Assembly: GCA_025450255.1 (NCBI GenBank)
Contig: JANWHV010000139.1
Coordinates: forward strand, 1-13,014
Direction of reading: 5' to 3'
Length of the DNA stretch: 13,014 nucleotides
From: Chloroflexota bacterium
GTDB taxonomy: Bacteria; Chloroflexota; UBA5177; JANWHV01
Position numbers and translations under genes: made by a program. Shown one piece after another: positions 1 through 6,850 of this stretch (its first letter is position 1; each line of letters begins with the position of its first letter). The notes beneath the pieces were generated by a model. That model saw nothing but the letters and a program-made list of their open reading frames with translations, was not told where the DNA came from and searched no databases.

Positions 1-19
1 ATTAATTGGCCCTGTTTGG

Positions 20-1759
20 CTACCGGGCCGGCTGTTCGGCGGCGCGCAACAGTAGCTCGCGCGCCGCGCGCAGCGTATTCTCGCTGATCGGCGTGCCACC
101 GATCATGGCGGCGATCTCCTCCGCGCGCTCGGGACCGCGCAAGGGCGACACCGCGGTGCGCGTCCTGCCGTCCGCCACCTGTTTCTCGATCCGCAGGTGG
201 CCGTTGCCCAACGCCGCGACCTGCGGCAGGTGCGTGATGCAGATCACCTGGTGGGTGCGCGCCAGGGCGCGCAGCTTTTCGCCCACTACCTGGCCGCCGC
301 GCCCGCCGACCCCCGTATCGACCTCGTCGAAGATCAACGTCGGCGTGTGGTCCACTTCGGAGAGTATACTTTTGAGGGCCAGCATCAGGCGTGACGCCTC
401 GCCGCCCGAGGCGATGCGCGCCAACGGCTTGAGCGCCTCGCCGGGGTTTGGCGACAGCAGAAACTCCACGTTGTCCAGGCCGGTCTCATCGCAGGCAAAG
501 CGCTCCTCCAACTCCGGCACCGGCACGCCGTCCGCGCTGGGGCGCCAGTCCAGGGCCACGGAAAAGCGCGCGCGCGGCATATTGAGGTCCGCAAGCTGCT
601 CCTCGACGCGCCGCGAAAGATCATCCGCCGCCGCGTGCCTGGCCGCCGAGAGCGCCGCCGCCTCGCGCCCGACATCGACACGCAGAAGCTCGGATTCCGC
701 CGCGATCTGGTCCAGGCGGTCCTCGGCGTGCAGCAATTGCTCCATCTCCTCGGCCGCGCGCGCGCCGAAGGCCAATACCTCCTCGATGGTCTCGCCATAC
801 TTGCGCTTCAGGCCGTGCAGCAAGGTCGAGCGTTCCTCCAGCAGGGCGAGGCGCGCCGGATCCTCGTCGATCGACGCGGCGTAGCGGGCAAGGTCGCGCG
901 CGACCTCCTCCACCGTGTACAGGGCCGCCCGCAGGCTCTCCAGCAAGGGCTCCTGCGTGGGGTCGATGCGGGCAATGTCGCCCAGGGGCTGCGCGGCGCG
1001 GTTCAGTTGATCCATGGCGCCGGCCTCGCCGTGCGCCCCCTCGCTGAGCAACGACTGCGCGCCCGCCGCCAGGCCGGCCAGGCGGTCGGCGTTGGCCAGC
1101 ACCATGCGCTCGGCCTCGATCTCAGCTTCCTCATCCGGCCTGAGCCGGGCCGCCTCAATCTCGTCGCCCTGGTATCGCAGCAGGTCCAGGCGCCGCGCCG
1201 CGTCCTGCCGTGACGAGCGCAGGCGCGTCTCCTCGTCGTGCAGCGCGCGTAGTTGACGGATGAGCGCGGCCACGGCGCGGCGGCGATCCAGGGTGCCACC
1301 ATAACGATCGAGCAGATCGACATGCCCGCTTACCTTGAAGAGCGAGAGATGCTCGCTCTGCCCGTGGATGTCGACCAGCAGGTCGCCAAGGCCGGCAAGC
1401 ACCGTTACCGGCACGGCGCGGCCATTAACGCGCGCGGTGCCCCGGCCCGCCGCGCTAATCTCCCGCGTCAGGATCAGGCTGTCGTCGTCCGCGGGCAGAT
1501 CGTATCCGGCCAGGGCGCGCGCCACCGCCTGCGCGACCTCCGGCATCTCGAGCGCGAAAATGGCCTCGATCCGCGCCCCGCGCGTCCCTGACCGCACCAT
1601 GTCGCCGGTGATGCGGCCGCCCAGGACGGCATCCACGGCGTCGATGATGATCGATTTTCCGGCGCCCGTCTCGCCGGTGAGGACATTGAAGTCTGGCTCA
1701 AAGCGGACGATCAGGTTATCGATGATCGCGAAATCTGCAATAGCCAGTTCTTGGAGCAT
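20..1759 (-). CDS. recN: DNA repair ATPase RecN
   Basis: RecN is an SMC-like ATPase that acts at DNA double-strand breaks in the cytoplasm. The 579-residue product is close to the usual family length of about 550-590. Seen directly: an N-terminal ATPase half with Walker A GETGAGKS at about residues 29-36, a long Arg/Glu/Ala-rich middle that fits the coiled-coil arms, and a C-terminal half with the ABC signature IASGGEASR at about 449-457 followed by Walker B LIFDEVDTGVGG at about 475. The start ATG at 1759 gives the typical RecN opening (LQELAIADFAIIDNL), so nothing is missing at the N-terminus. It is the last gene of a co-directional set after the nucleoside hydrolase, with a 39-base gap. 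No SOS box was recognised in that gap. Identification is secure. Confidence 0.97.
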   Translation of the reverse strand: MLQELAIADFAIIDNLIVRFEPDFNVLTGETGAGKSIIIDAVDAVLGGRITGDMVRSGTRGARIEAIFALEMPEVAQAVARALAGYDLPADDDSLILTREISAAGRGTARVNGRAVPVTVLAGLGDLLVDIHGQSEHLSLFKVSGHVDLLDRYGGTLDRRRAVAALIRQLRALHDEETRLRSSRQDAARRLDLLRYQGDEIEAARLRPDEEAEIEAERMVLANADRLAGLAAGAQSLLSEGAHGEAGAMDQLNRAAQPLGDIARIDPTQEPLLESLRAALYTVEEVARDLARYAASIDEDPARLALLEERSTLLHGLKRKYGETIEEVLAFGARAAEEMEQLLHAEDRLDQIAAESELLRVDVGREAAALSAARHAAADDLSRRVEEQLADLNMPRARFSVALDWRPSADGVPVPELEERFACDETGLDNVEFLLSPNPGEALKPLARIASGGEASRLMLALKSILSEVDHTPTLIFDEVDTGVGGRGGQVVGEKLRALARTHQVICITHLPQVAALGNGHLRIEKQVADGRTRTAVSPLRGPERAEEIAAMIGGTPISENTLRAARELLLRAAEQPAR

Positions 1760-1798
1760 ACGCTCATTCTACCTGCTGCCCATCTTAGCCCGGCGTGA

Positions 1799-2749
1799 CT
1801 ATTTGAATCGCCCGATGGTCTCGACCAGCAAATCCCAAAACGCGTCGACGTCGATGCTCTCGCCGACTTCGGCATTCGGCGGCTTGCCGGTCACCTTCCG
1901 CAGATCGCACAGGGTGCGCCCGTAGCTCGGGCCATGGGACAGGTCGATCTCCACGGCCAGGCGCCGCGCGCGCACGATCCCTGGCCGGATCACCTCGGCA
2001 ACGGCGCAGGGGTCGTGGAGCGGCGGGCCTGGGAAACCGTATACCTCCCGGTAACGGTCGCCAAAGAAATTAATCCACTGGCCCACCAGATTCGCCAGCG
2101 GAGTACCGATCGCCTCGATACGCGCGCGTCGCTCCGGCAGGGCCTGTGTCTGATGGGTCACGTCAAGTCCCACCATGGTGAGTGGCACGCCGCTGGAAAA
2201 GACGACGTGCGCGGCCTCGGGGTCCGCGTAGATGTTAAATTCGGCGGCGGGCGTGGTGTTGCCAAAATTGACCGCGCCACCCATGAGCACGATACGGGCA
2301 ATGTGGGGGAGAATGGCCGGCGTCAGCAGCATGGCCATGGCGATGTTCGTGAGCGGGCCGGTGGGAATCAGGGTAATCGGATGCTCGGACTCCAGAATGG
2401 CGGCGATAAGCAAATCCACGGCATGCCGCGCCGAGGGCTGAAACGTGATATCCGGCAGCGGCGGACCATCGAGCCCGGATTGCCCGTGAATGTGGCCCGC
2501 CACGATCCGCGGCCGCACGAGCGGGCGCTCCATGCCCGCCGCCACGGGCACATGCGTGATCCCGGCGGCGCTGAGCACCGCCAGCGCGTTGTTCAGAGTG
2601 CGCTCGAGCGTCTGGTTCCCGGCCACGACCGTCACCAAACGGAGGTCGAGCGCGGGTGAACCGCCGGCAAGCAGCAAGGCGATGGCATCGTCGTGGCCAG
2701 GATCGCAGTCCAGAATGATCGGTATTCGCCGTTCCAACTCGTCGCTCAT
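1799..2749 (-). CDS. Inosine-uridine-preferring nucleoside hydrolase family protein
   Basis: This family cleaves the N-glycosidic bond of ribonucleosides, releasing base and ribose, usually for nucleoside salvage in the cytoplasm. The 316-residue product has the calcium-binding N-terminal motif DCDPGHDDA at about residues 14-22, the NFGNTTPAAEFNIYADPEAA stretch at about 161-180 and the C-terminal catalytic His-Asp pair in LHDPCAVAE (His245, Asp246). The chosen ATG at 2749 has GAGG six bases upstream. An in-frame GTG at 2797 would add 16 residues without family resemblance and was not used. Substrate preference cannot be read from these motifs, and related proteins act on purine, pyrimidine or modified nucleosides. 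It lies 50 bases after the dtxR-like gene and 39 bases before recN, on the same strand. Confidence 0.93.
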   Translation of the reverse strand: MSDELERRIPIILDCDPGHDDAIALLLAGGSPALDLRLVTVVAGNQTLERTLNNALAVLSAAGITHVPVAAGMERPLVRPRIVAGHIHGQSGLDGPPLPDITFQPSARHAVDLLIAAILESEHPITLIPTGPLTNIAMAMLLTPAILPHIARIVLMGGAVNFGNTTPAAEFNIYADPEAAHVVFSSGVPLTMVGLDVTHQTQALPERRARIEAIGTPLANLVGQWINFFGDRYREVYGFPGPPLHDPCAVAEVIRPGIVRARRLAVEIDLSHGPSYGRTLCDLRKVTGKPPNAEVGESIDVDAFWDLLVETIGRFK

Positions 2750-2799
2750 GTTCGCCCTCGTAACTTCCGGCGCCTGGCATACCGTGCCGCGCGCCACAA

Positions 2800-3483
2800 C
2801 TAGCCGGTCTGATCCGTATCCGCCGGCACGACCCAGACGCGCGCGGCCAGCGCCGTGGCCAGCCGCGCGGGAGCGTCCCGCACTGTCTGAATCTCAATAT
2901 CCTGACCGTGCCGCGACAGCACCGTAAGCCGCGCGCCAGGGCGGAGGCCCAGGTCATCGCATTGCGCCAGCCACGTATTGTGCTGCTCGGCCAGTTCCGA
3001 CACCGCCAGGAGGGCGAGCGGATCGGCAAGCGGCGCCCGCGTCAGCGTGACGGCTCCACGATCCTGGAAGTAGGTGGCTGCATTCCTGCCCGGCCGCGGC
3101 ACCGGGTTGCCGTGCGGGCAGGCCATTGGGCGGCCAAGTCGCTCGTCGATCCGTTCCTCCAGCAGCGGCGTCAAGCCGCGCTCGAAGATCCGCGCTTGCT
3201 CATGCGCGGCTGCCCAGTCCATGCCCAGCACATCCACCAGGAAGCGCTCGGTGACGTTGTGACGACGGATGCCCTCCTCGGCTCGGGCGGCGCCGCTGGT
3301 CGTGAGCAGCACACGCCTACCGTCCGTAACCACCAGGCCATCGCGAGCAAGGCGGCCGATGGTGGCGCTGGCGGCGGCGCGCGAAACCCCGAACAAGGCA
3401 GCAAGCATTACCGCGTACGCGTCCTCGCCCTCGGCGCGCAACGTGTAGATCGCTTTGAGGTAATCGCCCACCACTGGATGCAC
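2800..3483 (-). CDS. DtxR/MntR-family metal-dependent regulator with C-terminal FeoA-like domain
   Basis: Members of this family are metal-activated repressors of iron or manganese homeostasis genes. The GTG start at 3483 is preferred because AAGGA lies six bases upstream and residue 2 onward (HPVVGDYLKAIYTL) matches the family opening. The upstream open extension to 3648 has no resemblance. From this start the 227 residues hold a winged helix (about 1-65), the dimerisation and metal domain (about 66-135, with GNPVP at 125-129) and an SH3/FeoA-like tail (about 152-220). Aligning by eye to DtxR, the ancillary-site ligands equivalent to His79, Glu83 and His98 are kept (His75, Glu79, His94). The primary-site positions Met10, Cys102 and His106 appear as Asp, Arg98 and Arg102. 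The metal is therefore uncertain. It is divergent from the ABC-exporter-like gene, a possible target. Confidence 0.9.
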   Translation of the reverse strand: MHPVVGDYLKAIYTLRAEGEDAYAVMLAALFGVSRAAASATIGRLARDGLVVTDGRRVLLTTSGAARAEEGIRRHNVTERFLVDVLGMDWAAAHEQARIFERGLTPLLEERIDERLGRPMACPHGNPVPRPGRNAATYFQDRGAVTLTRAPLADPLALLAVSELAEQHNTWLAQCDDLGLRPGARLTVLSRHGQDIEIQTVRDAPARLATALAARVWVVPADTDQTG

Positions 3484-3661
3484 GTGCCATCCTTCCCGTA
3501 CCGAGTCAGTATCCACCCACGATCCGGCCCCTGCAAGCAGGCATCCGGAGAGCCGTCCAAGCGTCTTATTGCGATGAGAGAAACGCGATGCTACCTTTGA
3601 GCTAGAGGCGAGTCCGCTTCGCGAGCGACATGCCGCTTCTTCAGGCACTTGGGGACAAACG
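3484..3661. promoter_or_regulatory. Divergent intergenic region between the DtxR-like and ABC-exporter-like genes
   Basis: This 178-base spacer should hold the promoters of both divergent genes. It contains AAGGA for the GTG start on the minus strand and GGGGA seven bases before ATG 3662 on the plus strand. A short inverted repeat, CGCT-TCGCG-AGCG at 3615-3627, sits 35-47 bases upstream of ATG 3662 and is a weak operator candidate. No recognisable DtxR/IdeR or MntR consensus and no good -35/-10 pair was found by eye. Confidence 0.4.
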
Positions 3662-5347
3662 ATGCGATTCCTGCTGCTGATTTACGGCATGAGGCTGCGC
3701 GCGGTCCGGAACAACATGCTGCGGCGCGGCTGGCGCCACAGCTTTGGCTGGATTGCCGTGGCCATAGCGGTCGGCATCGTGGACGTCACGGTCTTCAAGG
3801 TAGCGCCGCAAACGCTCAAGCTGGTCGGCGGCGCCGCGACCGTGCGGTGGCATGGCGCGGTGGACATGAATCAGCTCTTTTCGTCGCTGAGTTCGTTCTT
3901 CAACGTCAGCTTCGCCATGTTGTTCCTGGCATCCTTCCCGCTCACGCTCGGCACGTACACCTATAAGTCGGATTTATCAATCCTCCTGCCGACGCCGGTG
4001 CAGCCCGGCATCGTCTTCGCCGAGAAGCTGCTCACCGGTATCCTGCGCCAATACATCCTGGTGCTGCCGCTGATGGGGCCTTACCTGCTTGGCCTGGGCT
4101 TTGGCCTGCACCTGCCGGCGGGCTTCTTCGTGTTCAGCGCCTTTACCCTGCTGCTGATGCCGATCGTGCCGACCTGCCTCGGCGGCATCCTCACCTTTGT
4201 ATTTCTCACCCTCTTTCCGCCGGCCCGCGCCAAGACCTTCGTCACCGTGGGCGGTGCCATCGTCGGATCCGCGTTCTATCTCTCGCAAGAGATTATCTGG
4301 TCCGGCAAGTCGTCGCCATCGGTGAGCCAGGCGACCGGCATCGTCGGCGGCCTGAACCGGCACTGGCTCTCGCAGCTACCGCCATCATGGCCCGCTTCCG
4401 GCCTGACCCTTGCCGCGCACCACCAGTTTGCCGTCTCGCTCGGCTATGGCATGTGCTTTGGCGTGGTCGGTTTATTTACCTTCGCGGCGGGCATCAGCAC
4501 CGCGAAGCGCACATTCAGCAGCGGCTGGGCGAATTTCCAGGAAACGTCGCGCGTGGGGCAGCCCGTGCGCCTGGGCGATGCCACGCCGGGCATCCAGCTC
4601 ATGCGCCGCCCGCTATTCGGGCTCTCGGGGATGTTGCCGAAGGAATGGCTGCTGTTCGCGCGCGATCCCCAGCAGTGGGCGGCGCTGATCATGCCGCTCG
4701 GCGTTTCGGTCTACTTTAGCTACGTGCTAATCTTCCGCTTCGGTTCGTCGAATATCCCCACCGGCCTGCGCTTCATGCTGGCCGTCGCCGGCATGAACTT
4801 CCTGATTTCGTCGATGGTGGCGCCGTTGAGCCTCACGATCATCAACCGCGAGTCGCGTACCTTCATTTTGCTCCGCACCTGGCCGGTGAGCGCCGCCGTG
4901 GTGCTGCGCGACAAGTTCCTCTCGGTCTACATCCCGCTGCTGGTGTTGTTCGAGGCGCTGGTCGTGGCCATCGTGGTAGGGGATCGGCTGCCCTGGGACC
5001 TGGCGATCCTCGCCGCGCTCGGCGCCGCCTTGTTCTCCGGCACCCTGATCGGCTGGAGCATGGTGCTCAGCCTGATGTTCCCGCGGCTCGACTGGACCAA
5101 CATAACGCAGGTGTCCACCTGGCAAGCCTGGCTGCTGTCGTTCATCGGCGGCAGCGTGATCGGCATCATCGAGGCGGCGCTGCTGGCCATAGGCCCGCTG
5201 GCCGCCACGACCTTCGCCAAGCTGGCCGCGCTGGCGCCGATCCTTACCGGCGTCGGCTTCGCCTTCGTGCTGGCGATCACCGGTGCAGTGGCCCTGTTGC
5301 TGTTCGTGTGGGGGCCACGGCGGCTAGCGTCGATCGAGATCCGGTAG
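3662..5347 (+). CDS. Large ABC-exporter-type permease, orphan (no adjacent ATPase)
   Basis: The 561-residue protein is strongly hydrophobic with about a dozen possible membrane segments, and it resembles the putative ABC-exporter permeases of the ABC-2 superfamily. The two halves look related: DLSILLPTPVQPGIVFAEKLL near residue 105 and TFILLRTWPVSAAVVLRDKF near residue 400 occupy equivalent places after a run of helices. Between them lies a polar stretch (about 280-325) containing GMLPKEWLLFARDPQQW, likely cytoplasmic. The start ATG has GGGGA upstream. It is the only plus-strand gene here. Its neighbours are a divergent metalloregulator and a convergent Crp/Fnr gene eight bases beyond its stop, so the partner ATPase must be encoded elsewhere. 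The substrate is unknown. Permease identity is likely and the precise family moderately so. Confidence 0.75.
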   Translation: MRFLLLIYGMRLRAVRNNMLRRGWRHSFGWIAVAIAVGIVDVTVFKVAPQTLKLVGGAATVRWHGAVDMNQLFSSLSSFFNVSFAMLFLASFPLTLGTYTYKSDLSILLPTPVQPGIVFAEKLLTGILRQYILVLPLMGPYLLGLGFGLHLPAGFFVFSAFTLLLMPIVPTCLGGILTFVFLTLFPPARAKTFVTVGGAIVGSAFYLSQEIIWSGKSSPSVSQATGIVGGLNRHWLSQLPPSWPASGLTLAAHHQFAVSLGYGMCFGVVGLFTFAAGISTAKRTFSSGWANFQETSRVGQPVRLGDATPGIQLMRRPLFGLSGMLPKEWLLFARDPQQWAALIMPLGVSVYFSYVLIFRFGSSNIPTGLRFMLAVAGMNFLISSMVAPLSLTIINRESRTFILLRTWPVSAAVVLRDKFLSVYIPLLVLFEALVVAIVVGDRLPWDLAILAALGAALFSGTLIGWSMVLSLMFPRLDWTNITQVSTWQAWLLSFIGGSVIGIIEAALLAIGPLAATTFAKLAALAPILTGVGFAFVLAITGAVALLLFVWGPRRLASIEIR

Positions 5348-5355
5348 ACGCGTCG

Positions 5356-6069
5356 TCAGGACGCTGCCAGGCGCGGAAGCCGCGCCTCCGGCGCCGCGGT
5401 CACGCGGTCGCTAAGAAGCGCGTCGAGCGCCAGCCGATCCACCTGCACCGTACCGTCACGCAGGCGGGTGATGGCGCCGGTCTGTTCCAGGCAGCGCAGC
5501 ACCCGGCTGACCACTTCGCGGACCGTGCCGACACGCGCGGCAATCTCGTGTTTGGTCAGCGTTACGCCTCCGCCCGGCGTGCTTTCCTCGAGCAATACTT
5601 TCGCCACGCGCTGCGTGATCGGGCGTAAGGAGAGATCCTCCACCAGAGTAGCCAGATGCCTGATCCGGCCAGCCATGGCGCGGATGACCGTGGCCGCCAT
5701 GCGCGGGTTGGTCGCGACCAGATGCGTCATGAGCGGCGCCGGCAGTATATAGATGCTGGTGCCAGGGTCAATTGCCTGGGCACTGGCTGGATTCAGGCCG
5801 CCATCAAACGCCGCCGCGTCGTTGAAGGTGCCACCTCGGTCTACCACGAAGAGCACTTGCTCTTTCCCTTCAGCCGAGCTTTCGAAGACGCGGACGTAGC
5901 CTTGACGGACCACATACAGCGCCTCGACCGGCTGCCCCGCCAGGAGGATTATTTCGCCGGCGTCGAGAGTGCGCTGCCGGATTTGGCTCCCGACCCGCGC
6001 CAACTCCTCCGGCGAAAGATCCCGGAAATACGGCAGCAAGTGGAGAAACCGCGCGTCGACGACGCCCAT
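5356..6069 (-). CDS. Crp/Fnr-family transcriptional regulator (DNR/NnrR-like)
   Basis: The 237-residue protein has a cyclic-nucleotide-binding-type beta barrel (about 10-115), a dimer helix (about 120-150) and a C-terminal helix-turn-helix (about 171-193), KHEIAARVGTVREVVSRVLR. The recognition helix holds the E-x-x-S-R arrangement of FNR and DNR proteins. There are no clustered cysteines for an FNR iron-sulfur cluster. The barrel also lacks the Glu and Arg that bind cAMP in CRP, so a different or haem-type signal is more likely. ATG 6069 is supported by GGAGG seven bases upstream; the open extension to 6300 is not family-like. It lies downstream of the respiratory run, on the same strand. A palindrome 40 bases upstream suggests autoregulation. 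Control of the nearby reductase genes, for example by NO or oxygen, is inference. Confidence 0.9.
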   Translation of the reverse strand: MGVVDARFLHLLPYFRDLSPEELARVGSQIRQRTLDAGEIILLAGQPVEALYVVRQGYVRVFESSAEGKEQVLFVVDRGGTFNDAAAFDGGLNPASAQAIDPGTSIYILPAPLMTHLVATNPRMAATVIRAMAGRIRHLATLVEDLSLRPITQRVAKVLLEESTPGGGVTLTKHEIAARVGTVREVVSRVLRCLEQTGAITRLRDGTVQVDRLALDALLSDRVTAAPEARLPRLAAS

Positions 6070-6076
6070 GATCGTG

Positions 6077-6081
6077 CCTCC
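6077..6081 (-). promoter_or_regulatory. Ribosome binding site of the Crp/Fnr gene
   Basis: GGAGG on the minus strand lies seven bases before ATG 6069. It decides the start against a longer in-frame extension reaching 6300. Confidence 0.8.
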
Positions 6082-6108
6082 AAGGCGGCGGGTCGCGCGC
6101 TGTTCGCC

Positions 6109-6122
6109 GTGACCCCTGTCAC
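6109..6122. promoter_or_regulatory. Candidate Crp/Fnr-type operator, GTGAC-N4-GTCAC
   Basis: A perfect inverted repeat with five-base arms, GTGAC-CCCT-GTCAC, lies 40 bases upstream of the Crp/Fnr gene start. The GTGA-N6-TCAC geometry is exactly that of CRP/FNR-family sites. The regulator it precedes carries an E-x-x-S-R recognition helix, which in FNR reads a TGA core. Autoregulation is the simplest reading. Confidence 0.55.
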
Positions 6123-6173
6123 CGGGAGCGGGCCACCCAGCCGGCACCCGCCACAGCACGTTTCCCGCGCATA

Positions 6174-6187
6174 CCTCAATTATGAGG
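6174..6187. promoter_or_regulatory. Inverted repeat CCTCA-ATTA-TGAGG upstream of the Crp/Fnr gene
   Basis: Perfect five-base arms flank ATTA, about 105 bases upstream of the Crp/Fnr start. On the minus strand the centre reads CATAAT, a near match to a -10 box, although no TTGACA-like -35 is visible at the right distance. It may be an operator overlapping a weak promoter. Confidence 0.3.
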
Positions 6188-6280
6188 ACACGGGCCAGCG
6201 GCCGGACATGGCCGATCGGCACAAACACGAGGGGCCGAAGGTCACACGCGATTTCGATCCGCATGTATCTGCCGGTGTAC

Positions 6281-6296
6281 GTGACCACGTGCTCAC
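6281..6296. promoter_or_regulatory. 16-base near-perfect palindrome GTGACCACGTGCTCAC
   Basis: The two halves are inverted copies apart from one C:C position. It lies in the 260-base spacer (6070-6329) between the DUF488 gene end and the Crp/Fnr start, about 210 bases upstream of the latter. It shares the GTGAC half-site with the 6109 palindrome but its TGA-to-TCA spacing is eight, not six. It has no T-run, so it is not an intrinsic terminator. Function is unknown. Confidence 0.35.
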
Positions 6297-6329
6297 ACAT
6301 ACTGTCGCGCCGCCACGGCGGTCACGTCG

Positions 6330-6701
6330 TCAGGCTGTCGGCGGCCCCGCCGATTGCCGTGCCAGCAGCCGTTGCAGCACCGCGGCATTGCTGATCGTCC
6401 CAGCATGGGAGGCATAGAGCAGCGTGACACGGCTGTGACGGGCGCGTTCCGCCAGGTCATCCAGAATCGCCCGCGCCTCGGGCGTTGCCAGCTCTGTTTC
6501 GTAGCGAACTTGAAACGCCGCCCATTTCGCCGTGTCGTGGCCGTACCAGCGCCGTAGCTCGGTGGAAGGAGCTATGCCTTTCTCCCAGGCGTCGATTTTC
6601 GCCGCTTCTTTGCGCAAGCCGCGCGGCCAGAGTCGATCCACCAGCACGCGATAGCCGTCATCCGCCGCTGCGGGCTCGTAGACGCGTTTCATGGCAATCA
6701 T
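6330..6701 (-). CDS. DUF488 family protein
   Basis: The 123-residue product matches the DUF488 family along its length: KRVYEP near the start, DGYRVLVDRLWPRGL at about 13-27, PSTELRRWYGHD in the middle, and VTLLYAS near the C-terminus, where family members have a TLLYAAKD-type strand. The biochemical role of the family is not established. ATG 6701 begins one base after the TGA of the 39-residue micro-ORF, which suggests translational coupling. ATG 6692, three codons on, is an alternative, and the longer open frame to 6731 overlaps the micro-ORF and is less likely. It is the last gene of the fumarate reductase run. Confidence 0.85.
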   Translation of the reverse strand: MIAMKRVYEPAAADDGYRVLVDRLWPRGLRKEAAKIDAWEKGIAPSTELRRWYGHDTAKWAAFQVRYETELATPEARAILDDLAERARHSRVTLLYASHAGTISNAAVLQRLLARQSAGPPTA

Positions 6702-6702
6702 C

Positions 6703-6822
6703 TCATGCTCTTCTCGGCAAGCCGGCTTCATCCAGATGATCCGAAATCAAAAAGGAGCCGCCAATCCAGATGCCGAGGCCGGCCGCGAGCAGAAATAGAC
6801 CATAGGTGATCTTCCTCACCAT
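6703..6822 (-). CDS. Small single-pass membrane protein, 39 residues (micro-ORF)
   Basis: This short frame begins at ATG 6822 with GGAG six bases upstream (6829-6832), 28 bases after the frdA stop, and ends in TGA one base before the DUF488 start. The product opens MVRKITYG, then one hydrophobic segment (about residues 8-26, rich in Leu, Ala, Gly and Ile) and a short polar tail ending PRRA. The basic N-terminus suggests N-in topology, with the tail outside. No homologue is recognised. The good ribosome site, the fit between its neighbours and the clear membrane helix argue that it is real. It could be a small accessory of the fumarate reductase membrane complex, but only position supports that. 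Confidence 0.6.
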   Translation of the reverse strand: MVRKITYGLFLLAAGLGIWIGGSFLISDHLDEAGLPRRA

Positions 6823-6850
6823 CGTTCACTCCAAACCGTTACGCCGTGAT

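Noticed and set aside
6..884. Long plus-strand open frames opposite recN, and similar long antisense frames over other genes.
   Set aside because: They are Ser/Arg/Ala-rich shadows of high-GC coding sequence, without family resemblance, and overlap well-identified genes.
3484..3648. N-terminal extension of the DtxR-like protein up to 3648.
   Set aside because: It has no family resemblance, while GTG 3483 has a strong ribosome site and gives the usual length.
5348..5355. Bidirectional terminator between the convergent permease and Crp/Fnr genes.
   Set aside because: The gap is eight bases and no hairpin with T-runs is visible around it.
6281..6296. The 16-base palindrome as a standard CRP/FNR site.
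   Set aside because: The distance between TGA and TCA is eight bases instead of six, so it was kept only as an unexplained palindrome.
6309..6322. GC-rich inverted repeat after the DUF488 gene as an intrinsic terminator.
   Set aside because: The stem is only four or five pairs and is not followed by a T-run on the minus strand.
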